Shown here in pieces: positions 35,649 to 44,151 of a DNA stretch of 64,000 bases. Numbering within the stretch: the first letter of the stretch is position 1; the number at the start of each line of letters is the position of its first letter. The notes below the pieces were generated by a model, which saw nothing but the letters and a program-made list of their open reading frames with translations, had not been told where the DNA came from and searched no databases. The stretch is from positions 2,480,001-2,544,000 of the forward strand of contig NZ_CP126267.1 in the NCBI RefSeq assembly GCF_001864935.2, written 5' to 3'. The position numbers and the translations under genes were made by a program. Source of the stretch: Curtobacterium sp. MCBA15_012 (GTDB lineage Bacteria; Actinomycetota; Actinomycetes; Actinomycetales; Microbacteriaceae).

Positions 35649-36470
35649 TCAGGCGCCGGACGGCTCGGAGCCCGAGGACGTCGTGCCGGTCTGGTCGAGG
35701 CCGGGCTGCTCACCCGTGTGCTGGTGGGCACGGCGGGCCTTGGCGCGACGGGCCGCCGACTCGCGGACGGTCCCGGCGACGGGCTTGCGGCCGCGGTGCA
35801 GCGCGACGATGCCGGCGGTCAGGTTGCGGTGGGCCACCATCGTGAAGCCGACGCCGCGGAGCCACTGGCTGAGGACCTGCTGGTCGGGCCAGGCCTCGAT
35901 GGACTCGGCGAGGTAACGGTAGGCCGCCGGGTTGCTGCTGGAGAGCCGGGCGATGCCCGGGAGCACGCGCTTGAGGTACGCGCCGTAGCCGAGGCGCAGC
36001 AGCGCCATCGGCGGGGTCGAGAACTCGCAGATGACGACACGGCCGCCGGGCTTGAGCACCCGGAGCATCTCGCCGATCGCCTGCATCGGGTCGTTCACGT
36101 TGCGCAGCCCGAACGAGATCGTGACCGCGTCGAACGTGTCGTCGTCGAAGGGCAGGTGCTCGGCGTCGCCCTCGACGAAGGTGATCTCGGGGTGCCGCTC
36201 CCGCCCGACCGCGATCATGCCCGCGGACAGGTCGAGGGCCGTGACCTCCGCGCCCTTCTTGGCGAGCACCGCGGCACTCGTGCCCGTGCCCGCCGCGATG
36301 TCGAGGATGCGCTCCCCCGGTTGCGGGTCGATCGCGCGGACCGTCGCGACACGCCACAGCGGGGCGTTGCCCGCCGAGAGGATGTCGTTCGTGAGGTCGT
36401 ACTTCGCGGCGACGTCGTCGAACATTGCCGCCACTTCGTCCGGCTGCTTGCTCAGGTCCGCTCTGCTCAC
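35649..36470 (-). CDS. menG: Demethylmenaquinone methyltransferase MenG (UbiE family)
   Basis: 273 residues, longer than usual at the C-terminus, where about 45 residues are basic then Gly/Ser-rich. Motifs: FDDVAAKYDLTNDILSAG, ILDIAAGTGTSAAVLAKKGA (SAM motif I), FVEGDAEHLPFDDDTFDAV and FGLRNVNDPMQAIGEMLRVL. It C-methylates demethylmenaquinone with SAM, the last step of menaquinone synthesis. The GTG at 36470 has a TAGGAT hexamer 12 nt upstream. It is divergent from menF. Confidence 0.95.
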   Translation of the reverse strand: MSRADLSKQPDEVAAMFDDVAAKYDLTNDILSAGNAPLWRVATVRAIDPQPGERILDIAAGTGTSAAVLAKKGAEVTALDLSAGMIAVGRERHPEITFVEGDAEHLPFDDDTFDAVTISFGLRNVNDPMQAIGEMLRVLKPGGRVVICEFSTPPMALLRLGYGAYLKRVLPGIARLSSSNPAAYRYLAESIEAWPDQQVLSQWLRGVGFTMVAHRNLTAGIVALHRGRKPVAGTVRESAARRAKARRAHQHTGEQPGLDQTGTTSSGSEPSGA

Positions 36471-36476
36471 CGCACC

Positions 36477-36482
36477 ATCCTA
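36477..36482 (-). promoter_or_regulatory. -10 element TAGGAT for menG
   Basis: Read from 36482 on the minus strand, 12 nt before GTG at 36470. Confidence 0.5.
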
Positions 36483-36597
36483 GAGGTCGCGGCCGAGGGT
36501 GTCCCGGACGCACGCGCCGGTCCGTGCGCCCGTGGGCGGCGGGGCGCCCGGCCCCGGTCTGCGCCGGACCCGGCGGGGCGCCCGGCCCGTGCGCGCG

Positions 36598-36603
36598 TAC
36601 GAT
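36598..36603 (+). promoter_or_regulatory. -10 element TACGAT for menF
   Basis: First base 12 nt before GTG at 36610. Confidence 0.5.
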
Positions 36604-36609
36604 CGATCC

Positions 36610-37869
36610 GTGCCCCGAACCACCACGGCGACCCCCGCGCTCACGGTCTCGACCAGGATCCTGGACGACCCGGGCGACGTCCTCCGGCACACCCTGCGTG
36701 ACGCGCCCCTCGCCTTCGTCCGCGGCGGCGACGGCATCGTCGGGATCGGTGAGGCACACCGGTGGACCTTCAGCGGCCCGGACCGGATGCGGCAGGCGTC
36801 GGCGGCCTGGCGCGAGCTGGTCGCAGCCGCCACGGTCGACGACCCCGTGCAGCTCCGCGGCAGCGGTCTGGTCGCGTTCGGGTCCTTCGCGTTCGCCGAC
36901 GACTCGGGCGAGCAGAGCGTCCTCGTCGTCCCCCGCGTGGTGATCGGTCGGCACCGGGGCAAGGCCTGGCTGACCGCCGTCGACACGACACCCGACCCCG
37001 CTCCCCTGACCTTCTCGCGCACCTCGGTCCCGGTGCCCGTCGTCGGCGGGCACGTCTCCGTCGCGTTCGGTCCGGGCGCCGTCGACGAGGACGCCTACGC
37101 CGCCGCGGTCGCCGACGCCGTCCGACGCATCACCGCGGGCGACGCCGACAAGGTCGTGCTCGCGCGGGACCTCGTCGGCACGCTGCCGCCGGACGCCGAC
37201 CTGCGTGCCGTGCTGCTCGACCTCGCCGCGGCCTACCCGCAGTGCGTCACCTTCGCCGTGGACGGTCTCGTCGGGGCCACCCCGGAGACCCTGGCCCGGA
37301 CCGACGGCACCGAGCTGTCCGCACGGGTCCTCGCCGGCAGTGCGGCGCGCGGCGACGACCCGGTGTCCGACCGTGCCGCCGCCGAGGCCCTCGCGGCGAG
37401 TGCGAAGGACGTCGAGGAGCACGGCTTCGCGATCGCCAGCCTGCTCGAGGCGCTCCGACCGATCGCCTCCGACCTCCGCGCCGACCCGGAACCGTTCCGG
37501 CTGCAGCTGCCGAACCTCTGGCACCTCGCCACCGACGTGCGCGCGACGCTCCCGCCCGGGACGACCTCGCTCGACGTCGCCGACGCCCTGCACCCCACCG
37601 CCGCGGTCGCCGGCACGCCGACAGACGTCGCCGTGCGCCTGGTCGCCGAACTCGAGGGCGTCGACCGCGGTCGCTACGCCGGCCCGGTCGGCTGGATGGG
37701 GGCGAGCGGCGACGGCGAGTGGATGCTCGCACTGCGGAGCGCGCAGGTCTCCGCCGACGGGACCGTCCGGGCCTGGGCCGGGGCGGGCATCGTCGCCGGG
37801 TCCGATCCGGCGCGGGAGGTCGCCGAGACGGCGCTGAAGTTCCGCCCGATCCGCGACGCGCTGGCCTGA
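36610..37869 (+). CDS. menF: Isochorismate synthase MenF
   Basis: 419 residues, with the chorismate-binding domain in the C-terminal 260 residues: KVVLARDLVGTLPPDADL, FAVDGLVGATPETLART, ELSARVLAGSAARGDDP, VEEHGFAIASLLEALRP, HPTAAVAGTPTDVA and the final VRAWAGAGIVAGSDPAREVA with the Mg-binding Glu. It converts chorismate to isochorismate, the first committed menaquinone step. GTG at 36610 was chosen with a leaderless-type promoter directly upstream. It converges on menD across 190 nt of degenerate GC-rich repeats. Confidence 0.93.
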   Translation: MPRTTTATPALTVSTRILDDPGDVLRHTLRDAPLAFVRGGDGIVGIGEAHRWTFSGPDRMRQASAAWRELVAAATVDDPVQLRGSGLVAFGSFAFADDSGEQSVLVVPRVVIGRHRGKAWLTAVDTTPDPAPLTFSRTSVPVPVVGGHVSVAFGPGAVDEDAYAAAVADAVRRITAGDADKVVLARDLVGTLPPDADLRAVLLDLAAAYPQCVTFAVDGLVGATPETLARTDGTELSARVLAGSAARGDDPVSDRAAAEALAASAKDVEEHGFAIASLLEALRPIASDLRADPEPFRLQLPNLWHLATDVRATLPPGTTSLDVADALHPTAAVAGTPTDVAVRLVAELEGVDRGRYAGPVGWMGASGDGEWMLALRSAQVSADGTVRAWAGAGIVAGSDPAREVAETALKFRPIRDALA

Positions 37870-38059
37870 CGAACGGGCCGGACCCGCCGAGCGGGCGCGC
37901 CGACCCGACGGGCGCGCCGACCCGACTCACGCGCCGGACACACCGGGTGCACCGGGCGCACCGGACACGCCCACCCGGCGCACGGGCCAGGCGCACCGGC
38001 CCGGCGCACCGCCCCGACGCGCGGGCCCGGCGTACCGCCCCGGCGCCCGGGCCGCGGCC
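37870..38059. repeat. Degenerate GC-rich short repeats between menF and menD
   Basis: Imperfect repeats of GGCGCACCGG/CACCGGGCGC type fill the gap between these convergent genes. No gene or clean terminator stem was seen. Confidence 0.6.
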
Positions 38060-39937
38060 TCACTCGGCCAGCGGCACCTCGACCACGAGTCGCTCCGCCG
38101 GGTCGGTGAGCACGGCCTCCAGGTCACCCCACGTCTCGACGCGGCGGTACTCCCACCCGAGCCCGGTCACGACGCGCTCGACGTCGACGTGCTGCGGCGT
38201 GGTCATCATCCGGCGCATGTCCTCGTCGGGCGTGGTCTCCGCCACCTCGAGCCCGCGGAAGATCGCGCCGCCGTCGTCGTTGCCGACCACCACCTGCACG
38301 CGGTGCGTCTCCTCCTCGGTCCCGGTGACGAGCGCGCCGAGGTCGTGCAGGAACGTCAGGTCGCCGACGAGCACGCGCGTGGTGCCGATCAGCCCCGTCG
38401 AGCCCTCGAGCGCGGCGGCGATCCCGAGGGCCGTGGACACGGTGCCGTCGATCCCGGCGAGGCCGCGGTTCGCGTGGACGCGCAGCTTCTTGCCGGCGAC
38501 GTGCGCGTCGGCGACGCGGATGAGCTGCGAGGCGCCGAGCACGAGCCGGTCGTGCGGCCAGGTCGCGCCCCACACCGCGTCGACGAGCATCGTCCGGTCG
38601 ACGGGGCGACGGCGCAGCGCGACCTCGTCGCGCAGGTACCGGTTCCGCTCGCCGCGGTCGGTCGACCGCTTGGCGTCGAGGTCCGGACCTGCGTCGCCGT
38701 CACCGAGGAGCGCGCGGCTCGTCGCGACCCAGCGCCCCACCCACGCACGGTGCGCGGCCGTGGTGCGGCCCGTCACGCGGACGTCGGACACGACGGTGGT
38801 CACCGCGGTCGACCGGGAGGCGCGGCGCGGGTCGTACGGGTCGGCCGCCGGTCCGCGGACCACGACCGTCTCGACGTCGTCGCGCTGCAGGAGCGCGGGC
38901 ACCTCACGGCTCAGGGTCGGGTGGCCCACCACGACCGCGCGGCGGACCGCGCCGCCGAACGCGGGGTCACGGAGCAGGTCTCGGTAGGCCACGACGAGGT
39001 TGCGGCCGAACCGGGCACCGCTGGACACCTCGGCGAGCAGCGGCGCACCGAGTTCCCAGGCGATCCGTTCGGCGTCCGCACCGGCGTCGTGTCCGGCGAT
39101 GACGACGGTGCCCGGCTCGGCGTCCGGCTCGAGCTCGGCCACCGGCAACCCGGTGTGGGCGCGGCGCCGGGCGTGGTCGAGGTCGACCTCGTCCTCGGGC
39201 ACGGCCTCGACGTCCTCCGCACGGAGGCCGGCGGAGAGCGGTTCCCGGAAGGCGACGTTGAGCTGGACGGGGCCCGGCTGCCCGGTGTGCCCGGCCGCGA
39301 CCGCGACGGCCTCACGGGCGAGTGCGCGGACCGTGGCGACGTCGACGCTGCCCGAGCTCGGGGCCTGCACGTCGCGGACGTGGTCGACCGCCGGGCCGAA
39401 CAGCCCCGGCTGCACGGTGGTCTGGTTGCTGCCGATGCCGCGGAGCTCCTCGGGCCGGTCGGCACTGAGCACGACCATCGGGACCCCGGAGTGGTGCGCC
39501 TCGAGCACGGCCGGGTGGAGGTTCGCGACCGCGGTGCCGGAGGTCGTGACGACCGCGGCGGGGCGACCGGTCTCGACGGCCAGTCCGAGCGCGAAGAACC
39601 CCGCGGTGCGCTCGTCGAGCCGGACGTGCACAGTGATCCCACCGGCACGTTCGAGGGCGACCGCGGCGAGGGCGAGGGCCTGCGACCGGGAGCCGGGACT
39701 GACCACGACGTCGGTCACGCCGGCGCGCGTCAACTCGCGCAGGAGCGCCAGCGCGAAGTCGGTCGACGGGCTGCCCGATCCGGGCGGGCCGTCAGCGATC
39801 GGAGGGGCCGTCGTCGTCTCGTTCGTGGAACTGGTCCTCGAGGTCTCGGAGGGTGGCGTCGTCCTGGTCCTTGTCGGTGCGGGGCGGCTCGGTGCCGCGG
39901 GGGCCGCCGAGGAAGTCCGGGTCGTCTTCGGGACCAC
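38060..39937 (-). CDS. menD: SEPHCHC synthase MenD
   Basis: 625 codons as drawn. Homology starts at about residue 57 (STDFALALLRELTRAGVTDV), with the TPP-enzyme signature VVSPGSRSQALALAA, RLDERTAGFFALGLA, SGTAVANLHPAVLEA and C-terminal GDLTFLHDLGAL with VVVGNDDGGAIF for TPP/Mg. It joins 2-oxoglutarate and isochorismate. The only canonical in-frame start near the N-terminus is GTG at 39937, which overlaps the neighbouring gene by 146 nt and adds about 50 low-complexity residues. The true start may be a rarer codon such as ATC at 39799, 2 nt before that gene's stop codon. Confidence 0.88.
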   Translation of the reverse strand: MVPKTTRTSSAAPAAPSRPAPTRTRTTPPSETSRTSSTNETTTAPPIADGPPGSGSPSTDFALALLRELTRAGVTDVVVSPGSRSQALALAAVALERAGGITVHVRLDERTAGFFALGLAVETGRPAAVVTTSGTAVANLHPAVLEAHHSGVPMVVLSADRPEELRGIGSNQTTVQPGLFGPAVDHVRDVQAPSSGSVDVATVRALAREAVAVAAGHTGQPGPVQLNVAFREPLSAGLRAEDVEAVPEDEVDLDHARRRAHTGLPVAELEPDAEPGTVVIAGHDAGADAERIAWELGAPLLAEVSSGARFGRNLVVAYRDLLRDPAFGGAVRRAVVVGHPTLSREVPALLQRDDVETVVVRGPAADPYDPRRASRSTAVTTVVSDVRVTGRTTAAHRAWVGRWVATSRALLGDGDAGPDLDAKRSTDRGERNRYLRDEVALRRRPVDRTMLVDAVWGATWPHDRLVLGASQLIRVADAHVAGKKLRVHANRGLAGIDGTVSTALGIAAALEGSTGLIGTTRVLVGDLTFLHDLGALVTGTEEETHRVQVVVGNDDGGAIFRGLEVAETTPDEDMRRMMTTPQHVDVERVVTGLGWEYRRVETWGDLEAVLTDPAERLVVEVPLAE

Positions 39938-40148
39938 GGTACCGGGGTCCCGGTCCGCGGTTCGCCGGTGCGCGCCCGAGCAGGAACCACAGCAGGCCGC
40001 CCAGCACGGGGAGCACGAGGACGAGGAGGATCCACCACCCGCGGCGGAGGGACCGGATGCGGTCGCGCGGCATGGTCGCGCAGTCGATGACCGCGTAGAC
40101 CGTGAAGGCCACGGCGGCGACGACGACGACCAACCACAGACGGACCAT
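39792..40148 (-). CDS. PLD nuclease N-terminal domain (PLDc_N) membrane protein
   Basis: 118 residues. Two helices (LWLVVVVAAVAFTVYAVIDC and GWWILLVLVLPVLGGLLWFL) separated by TMPRDRIRSLRR give the PLDc_N pattern, with the conserved W-W...G-WF-LGR. The C-terminal half is charged and disordered. Such proteins are small membrane anchors of unknown role often found beside men or cytochrome genes in actinobacteria. The ATG at 40148 has TAGAAT 12 nt upstream. It overlaps or abuts menD on the same strand, so the two are coupled. Confidence 0.8.
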   Translation of the reverse strand: MVRLWLVVVVAAVAFTVYAVIDCATMPRDRIRSLRRGWWILLVLVLPVLGGLLWFLLGRAPANRGPGPRYRGPEDDPDFLGGPRGTEPPRTDKDQDDATLRDLEDQFHERDDDGPSDR

Positions 40149-40154
40149 CCCCGG

Positions 40155-40160
40155 ATTCTA
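40155..40160 (-). promoter_or_regulatory. -10 element TAGAAT for the PLDc_N gene and menD
   Basis: Read from 40160, 12 nt before ATG at 40148; the closest to consensus of this promoter set. Confidence 0.55.
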
Positions 40161-40214
40161 GGAGTCGCGCCTGGGACCGCCCTGCCCGTCAGCGTCCACG
40201 GGGTCGACGTTCCG

Positions 40215-40220
40215 TAGACT
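40215..40220 (+). promoter_or_regulatory. -10 element TAGACT for the DUF4229 gene
   Basis: First base 12 nt before GTG at 40227. Confidence 0.5.
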
Positions 40221-40226
40221 CATCGG

Positions 40227-40646
40227 GTGAAAGCGTGGCTCGTCTACACCCTGGCCCGGCTCGGCATCTTCGCCGTGGCCCTCGTCGTCCTGTTCGTCGT
40301 CGGTCTCCCCTGGTACTGGGCGACGATCGGCGCGGCGGTCATCGGGTTGCTCGTGTCGTACATCGCCCTGCCCGGGCTCCGAGGACAGGTGACCGCGAGC
40401 ATCGCCGCCCGCCGTGGCCGCACCGCTCGCGACGCGGACAGCGACTTCGAGGACGACTTCGTCGACGCCGAGGACACCGAACCGGCCGTCCCGGGAACGC
40501 CCTCGGCCGAGGCCACCACGGCTGCACCGGGCGAGACCGCGATGCCCGCGTCGTCCGCGACCACCCCGGCCGCGTCCTCGGAGTCCACCGAGGCCGCACG
40601 ACCGGCCGGTGACCGCGGACCGGACCCGGAGCGCGACGCGGACTGA
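40227..40646 (+). CDS. DUF4229 family small membrane protein
   Basis: 139 residues. Two helices at about 4-25 and 28-48 (LVYTLARLGIFAVALVVLFV, WYWATIGAAVIGLLVSYIAL) are followed by LPGLRGQVTASIAARR, the DUF4229 core, then an acidic and Thr/Ala-rich disordered tail. Function unknown; the family is confined to actinobacteria and often lies in menaquinone clusters, as here between menD and menA. GTG at 40227 is preceded by a leaderless-type promoter. It converges on menA with only 11 nt between. Confidence 0.8.
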   Translation: MKAWLVYTLARLGIFAVALVVLFVVGLPWYWATIGAAVIGLLVSYIALPGLRGQVTASIAARRGRTARDADSDFEDDFVDAEDTEPAVPGTPSAEATTAAPGETAMPASSATTPAASSESTEAARPAGDRGPDPERDAD

Positions 40647-40657
40647 CCGACCCTGCG

Positions 40658-41653
40658 CTACGGCTGGATCGCGAGCGTGATCCCGAGCACGACGCCGAAC
40701 GCCAGCGACGCGAACGACGACAGCTGCAGCGCGGTGATGAGTTCACGGGGCTTGCGGGACGACACCCCGATCGCGAGCGCCGGCAGGGCCAGCAGGAGCG
40801 AGAAGTACGCGAAGCCGGTCCGGAAGTACAGCAGCACGAACCAGAGCAGCGCGACGTACGGCAGCAGCAGGAACAGCGCGAACAGCACCCGTGCGACGGG
40901 ACGGCCGACGACGACCGCGAGGGTGCGCTTGCCCGCCTGACGGTCCTCGTCGACGTCGCGGATGTTGTTCACCATGAGGACGGCGCAGGCGAAGAAGCCC
41001 GCCGCGACGGCTGCGGCCCACCCGCTCGTCGTCACCTCGCGGATCTGCACGAACTGGGTGCCGAGGACGGCCACCAGGCCGAAGAACACGAAGACGAAGA
41101 CCTCGCCGAGCGCGTTGTAGCCGTAGGGCTTCTTGCCGCCCGTGTAGAACCACGCGGCGACGATGGCGGCGGCACCGACGAGCAGCAGCCACCAGAGCCC
41201 GGTCAGCAGCACGATGACGAGCCCCGCGAGGGCCGCGAGGCCGAAGAAGGTCAGCGCGACGACGAGCACGGTCCTCGGCTTCGCCAGTCCGGCCCCGGTG
41301 AGTCGAGCCGGGCCGACCCGGAACTCGTCGGTCCCCCGGACCCCGTCGGAGTAGTCGTTGCTGTAGTTCACGCCGATCTGCAGGAACAGCGCCACGGCGA
41401 GGGCGAGGAGCGCCACCGCGAGGTGGTGGTCCTTGCCGAGGTAGGAGCCGAAGTCACCGGGCTCGCCGCTGTCCACGAACGCCACACCGGTGCCGAGCAC
41501 CACCGGGACGACGCCCAGGGTCAGCGTGCGCAGGCGGGCGCCGCCGATCCAGTCGCTGGCGGTCGCCTTCCGCTTCGTGCGCTGCGGGGCGGCGGCCTTC
41601 GCGGGGTTGCCGCTGCGGCCCTTCGACTGGGTCGTGTTCTTCGTACGTGCCAC
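40658..41653 (-). CDS. menA: 1,4-dihydroxy-2-naphthoate polyprenyltransferase MenA
   Basis: 331 residues with eight to nine helices after a basic 30-residue N-terminus. UbiA-family motifs: NYSNDYSDGVRGTDE (first Asp-rich, Mg-prenyl diphosphate) and NNIRDVDEDRQAGKRTLAVV (second). It prenylates 1,4-dihydroxy-2-naphthoate in the membrane using the chain made by the polyprenyl synthase encoded 5 kb away. GTG at 41653 lies 14 nt after a TACGAT hexamer. It is transcribed in the same direction as menE but separated by 332 nt of repeats. Confidence 0.95.
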   Translation of the reverse strand: MARTKNTTQSKGRSGNPAKAAAPQRTKRKATASDWIGGARLRTLTLGVVPVVLGTGVAFVDSGEPGDFGSYLGKDHHLAVALLALAVALFLQIGVNYSNDYSDGVRGTDEFRVGPARLTGAGLAKPRTVLVVALTFFGLAALAGLVIVLLTGLWWLLLVGAAAIVAAWFYTGGKKPYGYNALGEVFVFVFFGLVAVLGTQFVQIREVTTSGWAAAVAAGFFACAVLMVNNIRDVDEDRQAGKRTLAVVVGRPVARVLFALFLLLPYVALLWFVLLYFRTGFAYFSLLLALPALAIGVSSRKPRELITALQLSSFASLAFGVVLGITLAIQP

Positions 41654-41661
41654 GGCCGACC

Positions 41662-41667
41662 ATCGTA
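41662..41667 (-). promoter_or_regulatory. -10 element TACGAT for menA
   Basis: Read from 41667, 14 nt before GTG at 41653. Confidence 0.45.
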
Positions 41668-41806
41668 CCGACGTCGGCCGTGCGTCCGTGGCCGCCCGGG
41701 TGTCGGGCCGCCCGGGCCACCGGCGTGGCGCGTCCGCGGGACGGCCGCCGGTCCGGCGAGCGGGTCACCCGGCGTCGGCCAGGAGGCCCGGCACCAGCCC
41801 GTCACG

Positions 41807-41997
41807 GCCGTCGCCCCCGTCAGGCGGCCGGGCCGTCGCCCCCGTCAGGCGGCCGAGCCGTCGCCCCCGTCAGGCAGCCGGGCCGTCGCCACCGACCTTG
41901 TCCCGTGCCGCCGACGAGCCCGTCCGGCGGTCCGTCGCGCCACCGGGTCGGCACCGCGGTCGCGATCGAGCGGCCGTCGCTCCCGTCAGGCGCTCGG
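41807..41997. repeat. 25-bp tandem repeats downstream of menE, echoing the menE 3' end
   Basis: Near-identical units start at 41807, 41832 and 41857, with a partial at 41882. A related copy at 41973-41997 spans the menE stop codon. The whole 332-nt menA-menE gap (41654-41985) holds no gene; GC-rich repeat DNA is all I see apart from the menA promoter. Confidence 0.88.
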
Positions 41998-43122
41998 GTC
42001 CGCGATCGCCCGTACCGCGCGGCGGTCCGGCTTGCCCGACGCGAGCATCGGCAGGCGGTCCACGACCAGCACGTCGGCGGGACGGGCGGCCCGACCGAGG
42101 GCGTCGCCGACGAGGGCGCGCACGGTCTCGAGGTCGAGTGCCCGCTCCGTCACGACGACCGGCACCTCGCCCCACTCCCCCGAGGCGCGCCGGGTCACGA
42201 CCGCGCCCTCGTGTCCCGCGATCCCGCGGACGATCCGCTCGACCGCGCCGAGCGGCACCTTCTCGCCGCCGGAGATGAGGACGTCGTCGAGCCGACCGAG
42301 CACGCGCACCCGGCCTGCGTCGACCTCGCCCGCGTCGCCCGTCCGGTACCACCGGAGTCCGTCGTGCTCGGTGAAGGTGCGCGCCGTCCGCTCGTCGTCA
42401 TCGAGGTAGCCCTCCGCGAGGACGGGCCCAGCGAGCAGCAGCTCCCCGTCGTCGACCGCGGCACGGACGGGCCCGAGTGGGACGCCGTCGTAGACGCAGC
42501 CCCCGCTCGTCTCGCTCGCGCCGTACGTCGTCACGACACGGACGCCCGCGGCTCGGGCGCGCTCCCGCAGCGGGACCGGTGTGGCCTGGCCGCCGACGAG
42601 GACCGCGTCGAGGGTCGCTGCCGCGGCGGTGGCGCGGGGGTCGTCGAGGACCCGGGCGAGCTGCACCGGGACGAGCGACGTGTAGCGGCGCGGCGCGGCC
42701 GGGCCGACGTCGAGCCGGGCGACCCCGTCGGCGAAGGCACCGGCGTCGAAGTGCCCGGCTGGGAGCACGACCGGGGTCGTCCCCGCGGTGATCGAGCGCG
42801 TCAGGACGTTGAGGCCCGCGATGTAGTGCGTCGGCAGCGCCAGCAGCCACGCGCCCGGACCGCCGAGGGCCGCGTCGGCCGCCGCCGCGCCCGCGAGGAC
42901 GGCGTCCGACGACAGCGCGACGCGCTTGCCCGTCCCCGTCGAGCCGCTCGTCTCGACGACCAGGGCGACCCGTTGCCCGACGTGGGCCGGTGCCCGGTTC
43001 GGCAGCGCCGGGCCGCCCTCGGCGACGGGGAGCAGCGCGGGGCCGCCGGCGAGCGCCGCCTCCAGGCCGCGCAGGACGGCCAGCGGATCCGACGCGCTCA
43101 GCGCGACCAGCGGACGGGTCAT
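41986..43122 (-). CDS. menE: o-Succinylbenzoate-CoA ligase MenE (AMP-binding family)
   Basis: 378 residues, short for an acyl-CoA synthetase as in other actinobacterial MenE. The P-loop-like VVETSGSTGTGKRVALS, TTYGASETSGGCVYDGVPLG, the ATP-binding YRTGDAGEVDAGRVRVLGRLD hinge start and the C-terminal catalytic Lys in LPMLASGKPDRRAV are present. It activates o-succinylbenzoate with ATP and CoA. Its ATG overlaps the menB stop by one base (TGATG), so the two are translationally coupled. Confidence 0.93.
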   Translation of the reverse strand: MTRPLVALSASDPLAVLRGLEAALAGGPALLPVAEGGPALPNRAPAHVGQRVALVVETSGSTGTGKRVALSSDAVLAGAAAADAALGGPGAWLLALPTHYIAGLNVLTRSITAGTTPVVLPAGHFDAGAFADGVARLDVGPAAPRRYTSLVPVQLARVLDDPRATAAAATLDAVLVGGQATPVPLRERARAAGVRVVTTYGASETSGGCVYDGVPLGPVRAAVDDGELLLAGPVLAEGYLDDDERTARTFTEHDGLRWYRTGDAGEVDAGRVRVLGRLDDVLISGGEKVPLGAVERIVRGIAGHEGAVVTRRASGEWGEVPVVVTERALDLETVRALVGDALGRAARPADVLVVDRLPMLASGKPDRRAVRAIADPSA

Positions 43123-44051
43123 CAGTAGTGCCAGGGGAAGGCGGTCCAGTCGGGCTCGCGCTTCTGCAGGAACGAGTCGCGACCCTCGACCGCCTCGTCC
43201 GAGCCGTAGGCCAGGCGCGTGGCCTCGCCCGCGAAGACCTGCTGCCCGACCATGCCGTCGTCGACGGCGTTGAAGGCGTACTTGAGCATCCGGATCGCGG
43301 TCGGCGACTTGCCCAGGATCGTCTCGCCCCAGCGGATCGCCTCGCGCTCGAGCACGGCGTGCGGGACCACCTTGTTGACCGCGCCCATCTCGTACGCGCG
43401 CTGGGCGGAGTACTCCTCGGCGAGGAAGAAGACCTCACGCGCGAGCTTCTGTCCGATCTGACGGGCGTAGTAGGCACTGCCGTACCCGCCGTCGAAGGAG
43501 CCCACGTCGGCGTCGGTCTGCTTGAACTTCCCGTGCTCGGCGCTCGCGATCGTGAGGTCGCAGATCGCGTGCAGGGAGTGCCCGCCGCCGGCTGCCCACC
43601 CCGGGACGACCGCGATGACGACCTTGGGCATCATCCGGATGAGCCGCTGGACCTCGAGGATGTGCAGGCGCCCCATCGAGGCCTGCGCCGCTGCCGGGTC
43701 GATGCCCTCGGGCGGGGCGCCGTCGTCGCCGACGTACTGGTACCCGCTCCGCCCACGGATGCGCTGGTCGCCGCCGGAGCAGAACGCCCAGCCGCCGTCC
43801 TTCGGGCTCGGGCCGTTGCCCGTGAGCAGGACGACGCCGACCCGGGGGTCCTGGCGGGCGTCGTCGAGGGCGCGGTACAGCTCGTCGACCGTGCGCGGCC
43901 GGAACGCGTTGCGTACCTCGGGCCGGTCGAACGCGACGCGGACGATGCCATGCGACACGTGCTTGTGGTACGTGATGTCGGTGAACTGCTCCGCGATCGG
44001 AGCCACGGTCCAGACGTCGGGGTCGAACAGGTCGGAGACGGGGGCAGCCAT
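43122..44051 (-). CDS. menB: 1,4-dihydroxy-2-naphthoyl-CoA synthase MenB
   Basis: 309 residues in the crotonase fold: FDRPEVRNAFRPRTVDELYR, LTGNGPSPKDGGWAFCSGGD (oxyanion-hole loop with MenB-specific GGDQRIRG), AVVPGWAAGGGHSLHAICDL and the C-terminal EGRDSFLQKREPDWTAFPW, diagnostic for MenB. It closes the second ring of the naphthoquinone head. ATG at 44051 was chosen over an upstream start: TACGGT begins 12 nt before it and homology starts here. First gene of menB-menE. Confidence 0.96.
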   Translation of the reverse strand: MAAPVSDLFDPDVWTVAPIAEQFTDITYHKHVSHGIVRVAFDRPEVRNAFRPRTVDELYRALDDARQDPRVGVVLLTGNGPSPKDGGWAFCSGGDQRIRGRSGYQYVGDDGAPPEGIDPAAAQASMGRLHILEVQRLIRMMPKVVIAVVPGWAAGGGHSLHAICDLTIASAEHGKFKQTDADVGSFDGGYGSAYYARQIGQKLAREVFFLAEEYSAQRAYEMGAVNKVVPHAVLEREAIRWGETILGKSPTAIRMLKYAFNAVDDGMVGQQVFAGEATRLAYGSDEAVEGRDSFLQKREPDWTAFPWHY

Positions 44052-44057
44052 GCGTCC

Positions 44058-44063
44058 ACCGTA
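44058..44063 (-). promoter_or_regulatory. -10 element TACGGT for menB-menE
   Basis: Read from 44063, 12 nt before ATG at 44051. Confidence 0.45.
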
Positions 44064-44151
44064 TCGCCGGGCGACGGTCGCGAGCCGTGGGGAACGGACG
44101 CTGTGGACGAGCCTGCGGCGCACGCACCCTGTGGAGGAACGCCCCGCGGCG

